Origin: a virus
IMG/VR virus record: IMGVR_UViG_3300002460_000039
Span: 1-51,292 of that record
DNA: 51,292 nt
Strand: one strand, 5' to 3'
Positions 15,882 to 24,937 of the stretch are shown in pieces. Below the pieces are notes generated by a model. That model did no database searches, was not told the DNA's origin, and was given only the letters and a program-made list of their open reading frames with translations. Position numbers and translations under genes: made by a program. Position 1 is the stretch's first letter; every line of letters starts with the position of its first letter.

Positions 15882-16369
15882 TCGCGGAGAGTACTGTTGA
15901 GGCTCTTCGCGCGTGGAATGATGCAACTGGTATAGAAAAGTGCCCACGGGAAGACTCGTTTGTTGATCTTTATCCGCACATCGGTGACAAAGACGCTCAG
16001 GACAAAATTCGTGCAGACAAGCCGAATGATCACCACTGTCCATGGTTGATGCGGTCCTCTGATGCGTGTGATGCGATACCAGACGGAATAGATGGCATAG
16101 AAGCGGGTAGTGCCTGTCCACACAACGTCTATATACAGAAGGCATCTGTGTTTGCCAACCGTGATGGTGTCATGGAAACCGTGGACCGTTTATTTCGATT
16201 AGTCAACGCTGCGGATGTCGGCATTCTGATAGAGTCGGAGTTAGATTCCTTGACGACTACGGAACTGATAGTAGCTAAAGGTGAATTGAACAGGCAAGAA
16301 TCTGAGAAGAGTAAGAAAGAATACGAAATAGCCCAAGCGGAATCTGAGAAGAACCGCAGGAGTAGTTAA
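15072..16369 (+). CDS. tail assembly chaperone, -1 frameshift fusion form
   Basis: If ribosomes slip at 15869-15875, translation continues through CGG CTA GTC to a TAA ending at 16369, giving a protein of about 432 residues (the first 268 shared, 164 new). The -1 frame has no stop across this stretch and no start codon until the ATG at 16046, so it is best explained as the G-T-type extension of the chaperone. The extension has a cysteine/histidine-containing middle part (NDHHCPWLM) and a charged coiled-coil end (NRQESEKSKKEYEIAQAES). The tape measure starts three bases after its stop. Confidence 0.75.
15869..15911 (+). promoter_or_regulatory. programmed -1 ribosomal frameshift site
   Basis: The heptamer A AAA AAC is in the correct phase (zero-frame codons AAA and AAC). 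Seven bases downstream, cgcggagag (15883-15891) pairs with ctcttcgcg (15903-15911) as a 9-bp stem with one G-U and an 11-base loop, matching the usual stimulator distance. The zero-frame stop lies between them. Confidence 0.8.
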
Positions 16370-16371
16370 GT

Positions 16372-19300
16372 TTGGCAAATGTCCGGTTCGTACTCGAAGT
16401 TGACGCAGCGGGGGGCCTTGTAGGTATCAAGAGCTTTCAATCGGCTCTCGCCGGTGTCGGTACTACAGCAACGGCATCATCGAACCAAGCAACAACTGCT
16501 TTCGACCGTATGGAGAAAATACTGGGCAAGGCTAGAAGTGCGGTTATCGGTATGCTGTCGGCCTTTGTGGTTGTAAATGCCATTCGCGCACTTCGGGAGT
16601 TGATAGACGCAGGCATCGCCTTCGAGGCGTCGTTTGCCGGTATCCGAAAGACGGTAGAGGGGTCCGTCATAGAATTTGGTCGGTTGCAGGAACAGATGCG
16701 TCAACTTGCCAAAGAAGTGCCAATCAACGTTAACGAATTGAACAAAATAGGTGAGATAGCGGGGCAGTTGGGGGTACCGACGCAAAAGATTGCCGAGTTC
16801 ACGGAAGTAATTGCGAAAATAGGGTTAGCTACCACACTTAGTACCGAAGAGGCTGCGACTGGGTTTGCTAGGTTTGCAGCAATTATGGATATCCCCATTG
16901 ACCGTATAAAGACATTCGCATCTGTTGTTGTCCGGCTCGGCAATGAGTTTCCAGCTACGGAGCAGGAGATTCTCTCGTTCTCGTTGAATATTGCTGCTGC
17001 CGGTAAGCAGGTAGGGTTGTCGGAGGATAAGATTGCGGCTCTGGCTACCGCACTTGCATCGACCGGACTACGCGCAGAAAAAGCTGGGTCTGCCATGTCA
17101 CGCATTTTGATTGAGATGGCAAAAAGTGTAGATACTGGCGGGGAACGGCTGAACAAGTTCGCGGAAATAGCTGGCACGAGTGCGGAGAAGTTCTCAAAAG
17201 CATTCCGTGAAGATGCATCAAAAGCACTTATTGCCTTTTTGGGTGGCCTGAAAGCCATACCGCCAGAAGGGGAGAGTACATTCAAGGTACTTGAGAAGCT
17301 GGGGCTGGCAGAAATACGTGTGCGCGATGTGACCCTGCGTGCATCTGAAGCTGTTGGGTTCTTTGAGCGTGCGCTGGTATCGGCCAAGGATGAAATGGGT
17401 AAGGCTGGGCGTGCATTAGACACCGAAGTTGCAAAGCGCATGCAAACTACGGCAGCTCAACTGGATTTACTGGTGGCGCGCTTGAGAGATTTAGCAATAA
17501 CGGCGTCTCTCGAAGTTGCACCGGCATTACTCTCCACAGCCAGCAAAATCGTCAATTTTGTGGAGGCTACAGCCAGACTTACCAAAGAAAATCAAGCTCT
17601 CATATTTGCTGTTATTGGCGTTGGGGCGGCTTTTGGCAGCTTGGCTTTCCTCAAGTGGATTGCTGGATTTGCAGCTGTTAAGCTTGTCGTAGTAAATCTG
17701 GTGGTCGCCTTCACAAGTTTACTTGGATTTATTGCTTCGGCGGAAATTGCATTCGGTGCTCTAGTTGCTGCACTCCCGACTGTGGCTATACTCGGGACCG
17801 TTGCAGCCATATTTTCCCTACAAAAGGCTTGGGACGATGAGGCGGTTGCTGTGGAGAACGCTGCGCAAGCCGAGGCAGAATTTGGGCGCGTACTAGCCAA
17901 GGAGCAAAAAGCTTTGCGCGAAGCCGGGTTCTCAATGTCACAAATCCGGGAACGTGGTGTTGCGTCATTGCGCGAGGAATTAGACACGCGTCTTTGGTTC
18001 GAGGCAGCCCAGCAGAAAATTCTGGACCGTCAGCGTGCGTCGCAAGAGCAGGCCACCGAGGAATACACCAAACAAGTCAAGAAGATGACTGATTCTGTTA
18101 CAGATGCTGCCCGAAATGCCGGTCCTCTGAGCGGTGCACTATCGCAGTTAGCACGGAATGGCACGCCAGCAACGCTGGTGTTTGAGGCTCTTGGAAAATC
18201 TATAGACGAAACAGTACGGCAACTAAAAGCGATGGGCAAAGAAATTCCTAAGAATATCGCACAGATGGCGGAGTTGCAAGGATTACTGAAACTTGGCATG
18301 ATGAAGCCGGGCGAGAATATCGAAGATCGAGATACGCGGGATATTTTTCGTACTCCAGACTGGCTGCGTACGAGCCCAGTGCTTGGTCCTGCGCCAGATA
18401 TTATCGGTAGCATGGCGTCTGACATGGAAATGTTAGAACAGACATTGAAAGGCCTGGAAACGCTCCGTACAGGTGATGCGCTAAAAGTGAACATCGATAT
18501 TACCATATCCGATGCCGCGAAGAAGAGAGCTGACGATACTTTCAAAGATTTGGCCAAGGCTGCGGGGCAAGTGTTTGATGCAATGATTGAGAAAGGTTTC
18601 TCGGGTGTAGGTGATGTGTTCAAGGGCATTGCTTTGACAGCTGCACGTGACATGTTCTCTGTCTTTGTCGCAGACCTGTTAACTCCATTAAAAGAAAAGT
18701 GGACGACACTATTAAGAGATCATATCGCGCCAGTTATAAAGAACATAACCAAGAGCATTGGAGACAGTATCAAATCTCTTGGCAGTGCTAGGGGGATGGC
18801 CTTTATGGGTGGCGGCGCTGCTATCGGCGGTGCAGCCGGTGGTGTTCGCGGGTCCATTGTAGGTGCTGCGGGTGGTGCAGCACTATCTTTACTGACAGCC
18901 GCTGGTCCCACTAACTGGGTTGGGGTTGCGATTGCTGGTGTAGCTGCTGTCGGCGCAGCACTCACTGGACTATTCGGAAAACTCCGTAAGCAGGCGGACA
19001 AGTTCGTGCAAGAAATACAGAACCCGATGACCGCAGCCGTAACAGACCTGTTCAATTCCCTGACTGCTGCAAAAGACGCTGGGACATTGACGGTAGCACA
19101 GGTACAGCAAGCCAAGGGTGCCTTCGAGGATATGTGGACAACGTTCCAAGCACAAGCGGCATCGGCAGGTATCGTCGGACAGCAGGCTATGTCTACGATG
19201 ACACCATTCGTTGCGTCGTGGCGGGAATGGCTGGATTCCTTGGAAGATGCAGGTGCTGAACTTGAACGTCAGGCGGCTATTAAAGAGATTACATCGCGTG

Positions 19301-21015
19301 TCACAGATGCCGCGGCTGGGTTCGAAGCCATGGAAGGTGCCCTGGCAGAGCTAGTGGACTCTGGTATGGACTGGGGTCCGATTGTCGAGTTTATAGGTAA
19401 TGATATCAAGACACTAGCAGAACGTATGAAAGTGCTTGGTATGGAAATACCGCCATACATGCAGGCTTTGCTGGACCAGATGGACGCCAATGACGGTGCC
19501 AGAAAAGCTGCAGAAGCGGCAGCAGAAGCCATTCGTGCGCACACTGAAGCCGTGGAAGAAATGGTCGGCCGTGTTGCTAATGCTGCAGGTGGCTGGACCG
19601 TCATGGAAGAAGCTCTTATCGAGCTGCAAGAGCGTGGTGTGCCCGCATCGCAAATAATCAAATTCCTGGGCGATGATATCGTCAAGATGGGCGATACCAT
19701 GAAAGCAGTGGGACTTGAAATCCCTGGTGCGATACAGGCTTTCTACAACTTAGCAAAGGCTATAGAGCGCATAGGGGAAGTCAATAAAGAACTCAAGGAG
19801 GTTGGTGATGCACTAGAGAAAGAAATTATCAAGAAATTTGACTACTTGACCAGTGCACTTGAGAAAAGCCGAAAGAATATTGAGGGTTGGACCAAAGAGC
19901 TTACCGGAGTGACAGAAGACATTGACGAGCACACCAAGAAATTGGCGGATGCGAAGTTTTGGCAGGGTGAGTACGATAAGGCTATTAAAGACACTGCTGA
20001 CAATCTGAAATCTCTTGCCGAGAAGCGTAAATCTATTGAAGACCGTATTCAAGACCTGACTTTGCAGGTTGAGCGGGACAGACTGCGCGCCATTGTCGAG
20101 ACATCTAAAGATGAGAAAGCCGTCAAAGACGCGGAAATGGCACTGGATGCCATGGACAGGACCGCCAAAGAGAAAGAAATAAGTGACCGTATATCTGAAT
20201 TGTCATCACTGCGCAATGAACTGGAAGAAACAATAAGACAGCAAGCCGAGGCGCGTATTGCACACGAGACCGCATCAGATGCGGCCTTAAAAGCCATTGA
20301 AGACTCTAAAGAAGAGACACGGCAGAAACTGGCAGCCAGTACTGCGCAAAAGACTGCACTGCAACAGAGTATATCTCTTGAGAATGCTAGGGTTGCTCTT
20401 CTACAGGAAGATATTGCAGCAACAGAAGCCTTGATGAAGACGATGGGTATCGCTCGCGTGTCCGAACTTGAGCAGATGAATAATACAATTCAGAGTTTGA
20501 TGGCCCGGCGCGATGCCTTGTATGCCGAGCGGGATGCACTGATGGCAGTCGTAGGTGCCGCAGGCGTGGCATCGGCAGCGTTGAATGGGTTACTTGGCAA
20601 CTTGGCAATTGAAGATACTGGACTTCCATCAAGTGCTGCGCAGAATACAGGTATACCGACATCGCCGCAGGCCACAACCGGGCATGAGCAGCCTATAGGG
20701 TATGAACAGCCCAGTGCACCGCTCGCATCCGCACGGCCCTATTATGAAGAGGGACCGTTCGGGAGACGTTATACGCCACGGTATCACATGGGAACGCCCT
20801 ATCCGGTACAGCAGACTGGTCCAGCAATTCTGGAACGCGGTGAAGAGGTGCGCCCCGCCCACGAAGCAGCAAAGGCAGGGAACAGCTATACGGTCGTAGT
20901 CAACGGAAACATTATCGGTAACCGTGAGTATGCCCGCTATATTGCCGAGGAAATGGACAGACTTCGCCGAGACGGAGAAATATCTATTGTGGCTAGCGAG
21001 GTGCGTCCTTTCTAG
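16372..21015 (+). CDS. tail tape measure protein
   Basis: A 1547-residue protein from TTG (GGAG-type site nine bases upstream). Residues about 75-280 match the TP901-type tape-measure domain: AGIAFEASFAGIRKTVEGS, ITEVIAKIGLATTLSTEEAA-like segments and GLRAEKAGSAMSRIL. Two hydrophobic stretches follow (about 410-483 and 810-865), the second very Gly/Ala-rich, as expected for the part that enters the host membrane. A module of some 60 residues appears three times (about 573, 970 and 1063; see findings). The C-terminal third is a long charged coiled coil. At about 1.5 angstrom per residue the tail would be some 230 nm long (inference). Confidence 0.9.
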   Translation: MANVRFVLEVDAAGGLVGIKSFQSALAGVGTTATASSNQATTAFDRMEKILGKARSAVIGMLSAFVVVNAIRALRELIDAGIAFEASFAGIRKTVEGSVIEFGRLQEQMRQLAKEVPINVNELNKIGEIAGQLGVPTQKIAEFTEVIAKIGLATTLSTEEAATGFARFAAIMDIPIDRIKTFASVVVRLGNEFPATEQEILSFSLNIAAAGKQVGLSEDKIAALATALASTGLRAEKAGSAMSRILIEMAKSVDTGGERLNKFAEIAGTSAEKFSKAFREDASKALIAFLGGLKAIPPEGESTFKVLEKLGLAEIRVRDVTLRASEAVGFFERALVSAKDEMGKAGRALDTEVAKRMQTTAAQLDLLVARLRDLAITASLEVAPALLSTASKIVNFVEATARLTKENQALIFAVIGVGAAFGSLAFLKWIAGFAAVKLVVVNLVVAFTSLLGFIASAEIAFGALVAALPTVAILGTVAAIFSLQKAWDDEAVAVENAAQAEAEFGRVLAKEQKALREAGFSMSQIRERGVASLREELDTRLWFEAAQQKILDRQRASQEQATEEYTKQVKKMTDSVTDAARNAGPLSGALSQLARNGTPATLVFEALGKSIDETVRQLKAMGKEIPKNIAQMAELQGLLKLGMMKPGENIEDRDTRDIFRTPDWLRTSPVLGPAPDIIGSMASDMEMLEQTLKGLETLRTGDALKVNIDITISDAAKKRADDTFKDLAKAAGQVFDAMIEKGFSGVGDVFKGIALTAARDMFSVFVADLLTPLKEKWTTLLRDHIAPVIKNITKSIGDSIKSLGSARGMAFMGGGAAIGGAAGGVRGSIVGAAGGAALSLLTAAGPTNWVGVAIAGVAAVGAALTGLFGKLRKQADKFVQEIQNPMTAAVTDLFNSLTAAKDAGTLTVAQVQQAKGAFEDMWTTFQAQAASAGIVGQQAMSTMTPFVASWREWLDSLEDAGAELERQAAIKEITSRVTDAAAGFEAMEGALAELVDSGMDWGPIVEFIGNDIKTLAERMKVLGMEIPPYMQALLDQMDANDGARKAAEAAAEAIRAHTEAVEEMVGRVANAAGGWTVMEEALIELQERGVPASQIIKFLGDDIVKMGDTMKAVGLEIPGAIQAFYNLAKAIERIGEVNKELKEVGDALEKEIIKKFDYLTSALEKSRKNIEGWTKELTGVTEDIDEHTKKLADAKFWQGEYDKAIKDTADNLKSLAEKRKSIEDRIQDLTLQVERDRLRAIVETSKDEKAVKDAEMALDAMDRTAKEKEISDRISELSSLRNELEETIRQQAEARIAHETASDAALKAIEDSKEETRQKLAASTAQKTALQQSISLENARVALLQEDIAATEALMKTMGIARVSELEQMNNTIQSLMARRDALYAERDALMAVVGAAGVASAALNGLLGNLAIEDTGLPSSAAQNTGIPTSPQATTGHEQPIGYEQPSAPLASARPYYEEGPFGRRYTPRYHMGTPYPVQQTGPAILERGEEVRPAHEAAKAGNSYTVVVNGNIIGNREYARYIAEEMDRLRRDGEISIVASEVRPF

Positions 21016-21603
21016 ATGGCAAACCGGATTACATACAACTCCAAGAATATTGATTTCACAAAAGATGTTCATGATATGGAGATATTGTATCCTCGGCAAA
21101 CTGCCAGAAATATGTCGGTTGCAGGAGTCATGGAAACTATCACAAACCGTGCAGACTGTACTGTACAGCTGAAATGGCGTTGGCTGGTCAATGCGAATGC
21201 GACAGACGCGACTCTGAAAAGAAACCTGCGGCAGTGGGAAGCGTGGGCACAGTCCGGGCGTACATGGACATTCGCACGAGATTCTGGGGAAGTCGTGAAT
21301 ACGACGATTACGCAGAAGGCGTCTGCCGGTGCTATATCTATCATTGTCACAAGCGCGTCCGGTATCGACAACGGCGGGTTATATGTTCTGCGCAGTGCAT
21401 CGGATATTGAAGTTGTCAAAGTGGACAGTCAGTCTGGCACAACAATTACTCTAACGGAAACGCTGAACCATTCCTATGATGCACTGTCACGGTTCAGGTC
21501 GGAACAGTTCTGGCCAGCCGTACTATCAGGGACATCTGTTATAATAGAAAAACCGCCACTTTGGTACGACGTGGCATTAGAGTTCACAGAAGACCTTTTG
21601 TAG
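21016..21603 (+). CDS. distal tail / baseplate protein
   Basis: A 195-residue protein that begins immediately after the tape measure stop. The N-terminal half resembles tail proteins that contact the tube (IDFTKDVHDMEILYP, then RWLVNANATDATLKRNLRQW) and the second half holds a beta-rich insertion (TSASGIDNGGLYVLRS, VVKVDSQSGTTITLTE) like that seen in tip proteins that carry a DUF2163/Dit-type fold. Position directly after the tape measure supports a distal-tail role. No enzymatic motif is visible. Confidence 0.5.
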   Translation: MANRITYNSKNIDFTKDVHDMEILYPRQTARNMSVAGVMETITNRADCTVQLKWRWLVNANATDATLKRNLRQWEAWAQSGRTWTFARDSGEVVNTTITQKASAGAISIIVTSASGIDNGGLYVLRSASDIEVVKVDSQSGTTITLTETLNHSYDALSRFRSEQFWPAVLSGTSVIIEKPPLWYDVALEFTEDLL

Positions 21604-21642
21604 TCTATGGCATACTCGTCAATTGGGAGTAGGTGGTATTGA

Positions 21643-23517
21643 ATGATTAGGCAGCTGTCAGATATGATTGAATGTCGGCACGTGTCCAGACTCAAATTGT
21701 TACTGCTTCTTGGAATTATTATCGGCCTGGCAGATGTACATCCAGCCATGGCTACGACATACTACACAGCGAAAGACTGCACTGGTGGGTCTGCTCCCCC
21801 TAATTGTTCTGATGCCAACGATGGGTTGACGCGACAAACAGCGGAATTGACTATTGCGGCAGGACTTGCTCACCTAGCAGCCGGGGACACGCTGATTATC
21901 GGCAACGGGACTTATACCGAGCAGCAATTTATTGACGATGTGCCATCGGGAAGCGCAGGTGCGCCGACTATCATTCAAGCCGAAAACAACCAGCAAGCAA
22001 TACTGATGCCGTCGTCACCCATCGCCGATTTTGCAATCTGGCATTTCAGCACCGATATCGATTATGTCACCTTTGATGGACTTGTCACTGATGCGACCAA
22101 CGTTTCTGGCAATTCCGGTTACGACGTCCATGACCGCGCTTCCAGCAACATCATTGTGAAAAATGGAATTACCCGCTTCGGATCGACAGCACCAGGCGGC
22201 ATTTTCATGCACGGCACCGACCATCAAATTCTGAATAATGAAGTCCATGGCTGTTGTACTACAGGCTCCTTCGGCCATGGCATTTACGTTCCAGCCGATA
22301 ATACGATCATTGACGGCAATACTGTCCATGATAATGGCTGGTATGGTATCCATGTTTACGAGGCCGCCGAAGGTTTCACCTCAGATAACAACACTATTCG
22401 TAACAACCATGTCTATAATAATGGTGTCGGTGCGGGCGGTGCAGCGATTCTTGCATCCAGCGGAAGCAATCATCTTGTGTATAACAACATTGCCCGAGCC
22501 CAGACAGGACAAGGAATAAGAATCCGGTATAGCTGTACCAGTTGTGGTGTATACAACAACACCGTCTATGGAAATAGCGAAGTCAGCATTTACGTCTTTT
22601 CCGATTCATCTGCCACTGTTCGCAATAATATTATGGACGGGAACACTACCGACGACCCGACGTTTGATGGTACCGTCACAGACAGTAACAATCGATGCGA
22701 TTCTGGATGTGCGACGGCCGCCAGTCCCGGGTTTGTGAATGCGGGTGCCGCCAACTTTCATTTGATTCCAACTAGCGCAATGGTTGGCGCTGGTGTAGCT
22801 GTTGCTGGAATCACTACAGATCATGATGGGGTCACGCGGCCCAATCCGCCATCGATAGGCGCTTACGAGTTAGAGGGAGCAGAGACTGGAACAGGCACAT
22901 ATTCCTTCATCGTAATTGATTCATTGACCGATGGTTATATCGGCGTATCAGTAAGAAATAATGCTTCAAGTGGGGCCAGCCGTAGCTTCTACGCATGCAC
23001 GGCGGAGTTATTTTTTGGTAACACGTGGGTTTCGTTTTTCAAGTATGTCGCCGGGACTTACACATCGTTTACCAGTTTACAAACCCCAGTCGGGTTTAAT
23101 GACGAATTAGCTATTGAAGCAAGGGATGATTCTATTTCGTGTCGAGTCGATGGTACCATCGTAGCGGCTGTTACAGATACAGCTATTGCCGATGGCGGTA
23201 CTTACGGAATTGTCGGAGCGAAGGTAAGTACCGGGTCGATTGCATTATCATGGGAGGCGGGCACATTGGATTCTGTGGGCGCCAGAACACCAGTAGAATC
23301 TGACAGCTTCACTCATTCAGCCGCCGACTTTGCTTCCACTGACGGCTGGTCTCAGCAAAACTCCGCGCAAGGCAATATCGAGTATGACGGGTCGGGCAAG
23401 GCATTGGCGGATGCGGCAGGTGGATCGCAATACGATGGAGCCGTCGTTCGTTGGGTTGGAGGGGCCGGTGGTGGTTCGGGTGTACCAGATATCTTTGCTC
23501 CCACGGTGATTCGATGA
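21643..23517 (+). CDS. secreted right-handed beta-helix protein (depolymerase-like)
   Basis: A 624-residue protein. The N-terminus has a Sec signal peptide: basic RLK, a hydrophobic core LLLLLGIIIGLA and a cleavage site after AMA (about residue 37). Residues 80-410 form a right-handed parallel beta-helix with many NN and GI turns (IDGNTVHDNGWYGIHVYEA, NTIRNNHVYNNGVG, VYNNTVYGNSEV), the fold of pectate-lyase-like and tailspike proteins, closed by a GAYELEG end. Residues about 420-545 look like a concanavalin-type beta sandwich. It could be a depolymerase released outside the cell or a receptor-binding protein; the export signal is unusual for a virion part. The next gene overlaps by ATGA. Confidence 0.65.
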   Translation: MIRQLSDMIECRHVSRLKLLLLLGIIIGLADVHPAMATTYYTAKDCTGGSAPPNCSDANDGLTRQTAELTIAAGLAHLAAGDTLIIGNGTYTEQQFIDDVPSGSAGAPTIIQAENNQQAILMPSSPIADFAIWHFSTDIDYVTFDGLVTDATNVSGNSGYDVHDRASSNIIVKNGITRFGSTAPGGIFMHGTDHQILNNEVHGCCTTGSFGHGIYVPADNTIIDGNTVHDNGWYGIHVYEAAEGFTSDNNTIRNNHVYNNGVGAGGAAILASSGSNHLVYNNIARAQTGQGIRIRYSCTSCGVYNNTVYGNSEVSIYVFSDSSATVRNNIMDGNTTDDPTFDGTVTDSNNRCDSGCATAASPGFVNAGAANFHLIPTSAMVGAGVAVAGITTDHDGVTRPNPPSIGAYELEGAETGTGTYSFIVIDSLTDGYIGVSVRNNASSGASRSFYACTAELFFGNTWVSFFKYVAGTYTSFTSLQTPVGFNDELAIEARDDSISCRVDGTIVAAVTDTAIADGGTYGIVGAKVSTGSIALSWEAGTLDSVGARTPVESDSFTHSAADFASTDGWSQQNSAQGNIEYDGSGKALADAAGGSQYDGAVVRWVGGAGGGSGVPDIFAPTVIR

Positions 23518-24164
23518 AAAACATACTGTTATTTGCTTGGTTACTTGTGGCCGGTACTCTGTTCGGGCAGAACGTTCCTATCGATGAGGTCTATCACATT
23601 GAGGACGCCAATACGTTTGATTCGAGTGGCGCACAAGTTAATGCGGTATCCACGCCAATCTGCGATGTGTACGAAGAAGATACGGATACGGCCATTCTCA
23701 ATGATCAGAATATGACATTGAGAACAGCACATACTGGAGAATATCGATACAGCTTCACGGTTTCAGCGGCGAACGGGTTTGAAGTAGGAAAGTGGTACAA
23801 CGTCAAATGCCGTGCAACGGTAGGTAGTGTGACCCAGGTAGCGAACAAGGGACACTTCCGTGTTGTAGCAGCAGATGCCACGTCCGGTGACATAGTAGGC
23901 CTAAGTGCTGTCATGGTCGCCCCTACCGCAATAACAGGACTTAGTTCTCAGACTGTATTCAACTTGACTGTAGGCCCTACAGAGAATGATGTAATAAATG
24001 GGCTGATTGCAGTAATAACGGACAGCAGTACAGCGGCACAGAAAGCACAAGTTGCTGTGTGTGATTATGTGGCTGCAACAAAGACTGTTACACTATGTAG
24101 AACCCCAACCTTTACTATCGCAAACGGTGACACTATCACTATTCCAGCGCGCACACCGAGATAG
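23514..24164 (+). CDS. secreted Ig-like protein
   Basis: A 216-residue protein; the start at 23514 is chosen for the ATGA overlap with the beta-helix gene and for the signal peptide MKNILLFAWLLVAGTLFGQN (cleavage near FGQ). Residues 30-125 form an Ig-like module (ANTFDSSGAQVNAV, then YRYSFTVSAANGFEVGKWYN and GHFRV) that is clearly related to the next protein and to the N-terminus of the giant fibre on the other strand. The last 80 residues are a second beta domain. The function may be binding or spacing of the secreted beta-helix enzyme. Confidence 0.6.
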   Translation: MKNILLFAWLLVAGTLFGQNVPIDEVYHIEDANTFDSSGAQVNAVSTPICDVYEEDTDTAILNDQNMTLRTAHTGEYRYSFTVSAANGFEVGKWYNVKCRATVGSVTQVANKGHFRVVAADATSGDIVGLSAVMVAPTAITGLSSQTVFNLTVGPTENDVINGLIAVITDSSTAAQKAQVAVCDYVAATKTVTLCRTPTFTIANGDTITIPARTPR

Positions 24165-24172
24165 GGGAATGA

Positions 24173-24718
24173 ATGCCATACTTAGGTAGCTGGAAAATTG
24201 ATGATCTCCTTACGTTCGTTCTGACCACCAGGGATAGTAGTGGTGCGGTGGACGCAGATGCTGTTCCAACTTACCGCGTTTATGAGGATGAAACTGCAAC
24301 TGCAATAGGTACTGGAAGTATGGCACTTCTGGACAGTGCAAATACAGAGGGGTTCTATTCAGAGCAATTAACGCTATCTGCTGCCAATGGGTACGAAAAG
24401 GGGAAATGTTACTCGATCTACATTACAGCAACCGTCAGTGGGATAGCCGATACCGAAGTACATACATTCCAGATAGAAGCTGAAATCGATTGCAACACCA
24501 TGAGTGCAACCAGCTTTCCTCTCGGGAGTGAAAGCTATGCAGCAGATGGTGCAGTACCTACAATGCAGCAGGCAATGTTCATGATATGGTCATTCTTGGC
24601 CGAGAAGAACATTTCCAGTACTACGATTACATGTAAGAAACTGGACGGTTCGACGACAGCAATGACGTTTACCATAAATGATGCCACGACACCAACGGCA
24701 GTGACCAGGGCAACATAG
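24173..24718 (+). CDS. Ig-like tail fibre/baseplate protein (BppU-like domain)
   Basis: A 181-residue protein starting MPYLGSWKIDDLLTFVLTTR with a GGGG ribosome site. Residues 1-105 are a BppU-type N-terminal module: TRDSSGAVDADAVPTYRVYE, then FYSEQLTLSAANGYEKGKCY and VHTFQIEA. The C-terminal part has an MQQAMFMIWSFLAEKNISS helix and KKLDGSTTAMTFTINDATTP, an element common at the end of phage tip proteins. It lacks a signal peptide, unlike its upstream relative. Confidence 0.6.
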   Translation: MPYLGSWKIDDLLTFVLTTRDSSGAVDADAVPTYRVYEDETATAIGTGSMALLDSANTEGFYSEQLTLSAANGYEKGKCYSIYITATVSGIADTEVHTFQIEAEIDCNTMSATSFPLGSESYAADGAVPTMQQAMFMIWSFLAEKNISSTTITCKKLDGSTTAMTFTINDATTPTAVTRAT

Positions 24719-24719
24719 T

Positions 24720-24935
24720 ATGTCTGTTGGCCCGTTAATTACTGAGGGGTTTTTATTCACACCGAGCTTAGTAGTGACGGACGGGCTAAATACGTCATCT
24801 GCAGCAATTGTTACAGGTATCTGGACATCGTCGGCTGCAGCTACAACGCAGTGGGTTGGAACGCCTGTAGTGGCAGTGACCACAGACCGTGTCCAAGATT
24901 TCAGCGGGAATAGACTGGTAGGGACTTTTGTCTAG
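24720..24935 (+). CDS. small tail-associated protein
   Basis: A 71-residue protein, MSVGPLITEGFLFTPSLVVT at the start, rich in Ser, Thr and Val, beta-like, and without charged clusters. It starts one base after the upstream stop and ends two bases before the hub gene, so it belongs to the same transcription unit. No family is recognised. Confidence 0.5.
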   Translation: MSVGPLITEGFLFTPSLVVTDGLNTSSAAIVTGIWTSSAAATTQWVGTPVVAVTTDRVQDFSGNRLVGTFV

Positions 24936-24937
24936 AA

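Noticed and set aside
16701-18653. Long minus-strand reading frames (246, 131 and 207 residues) inside the tape measure gene
   Set aside because: They are antisense to the Ala/Ser-rich tape measure, have Ser/Ala/Pro-biased composition, no ribosome sites and no domain match; the plus-strand gene explains the DNA.
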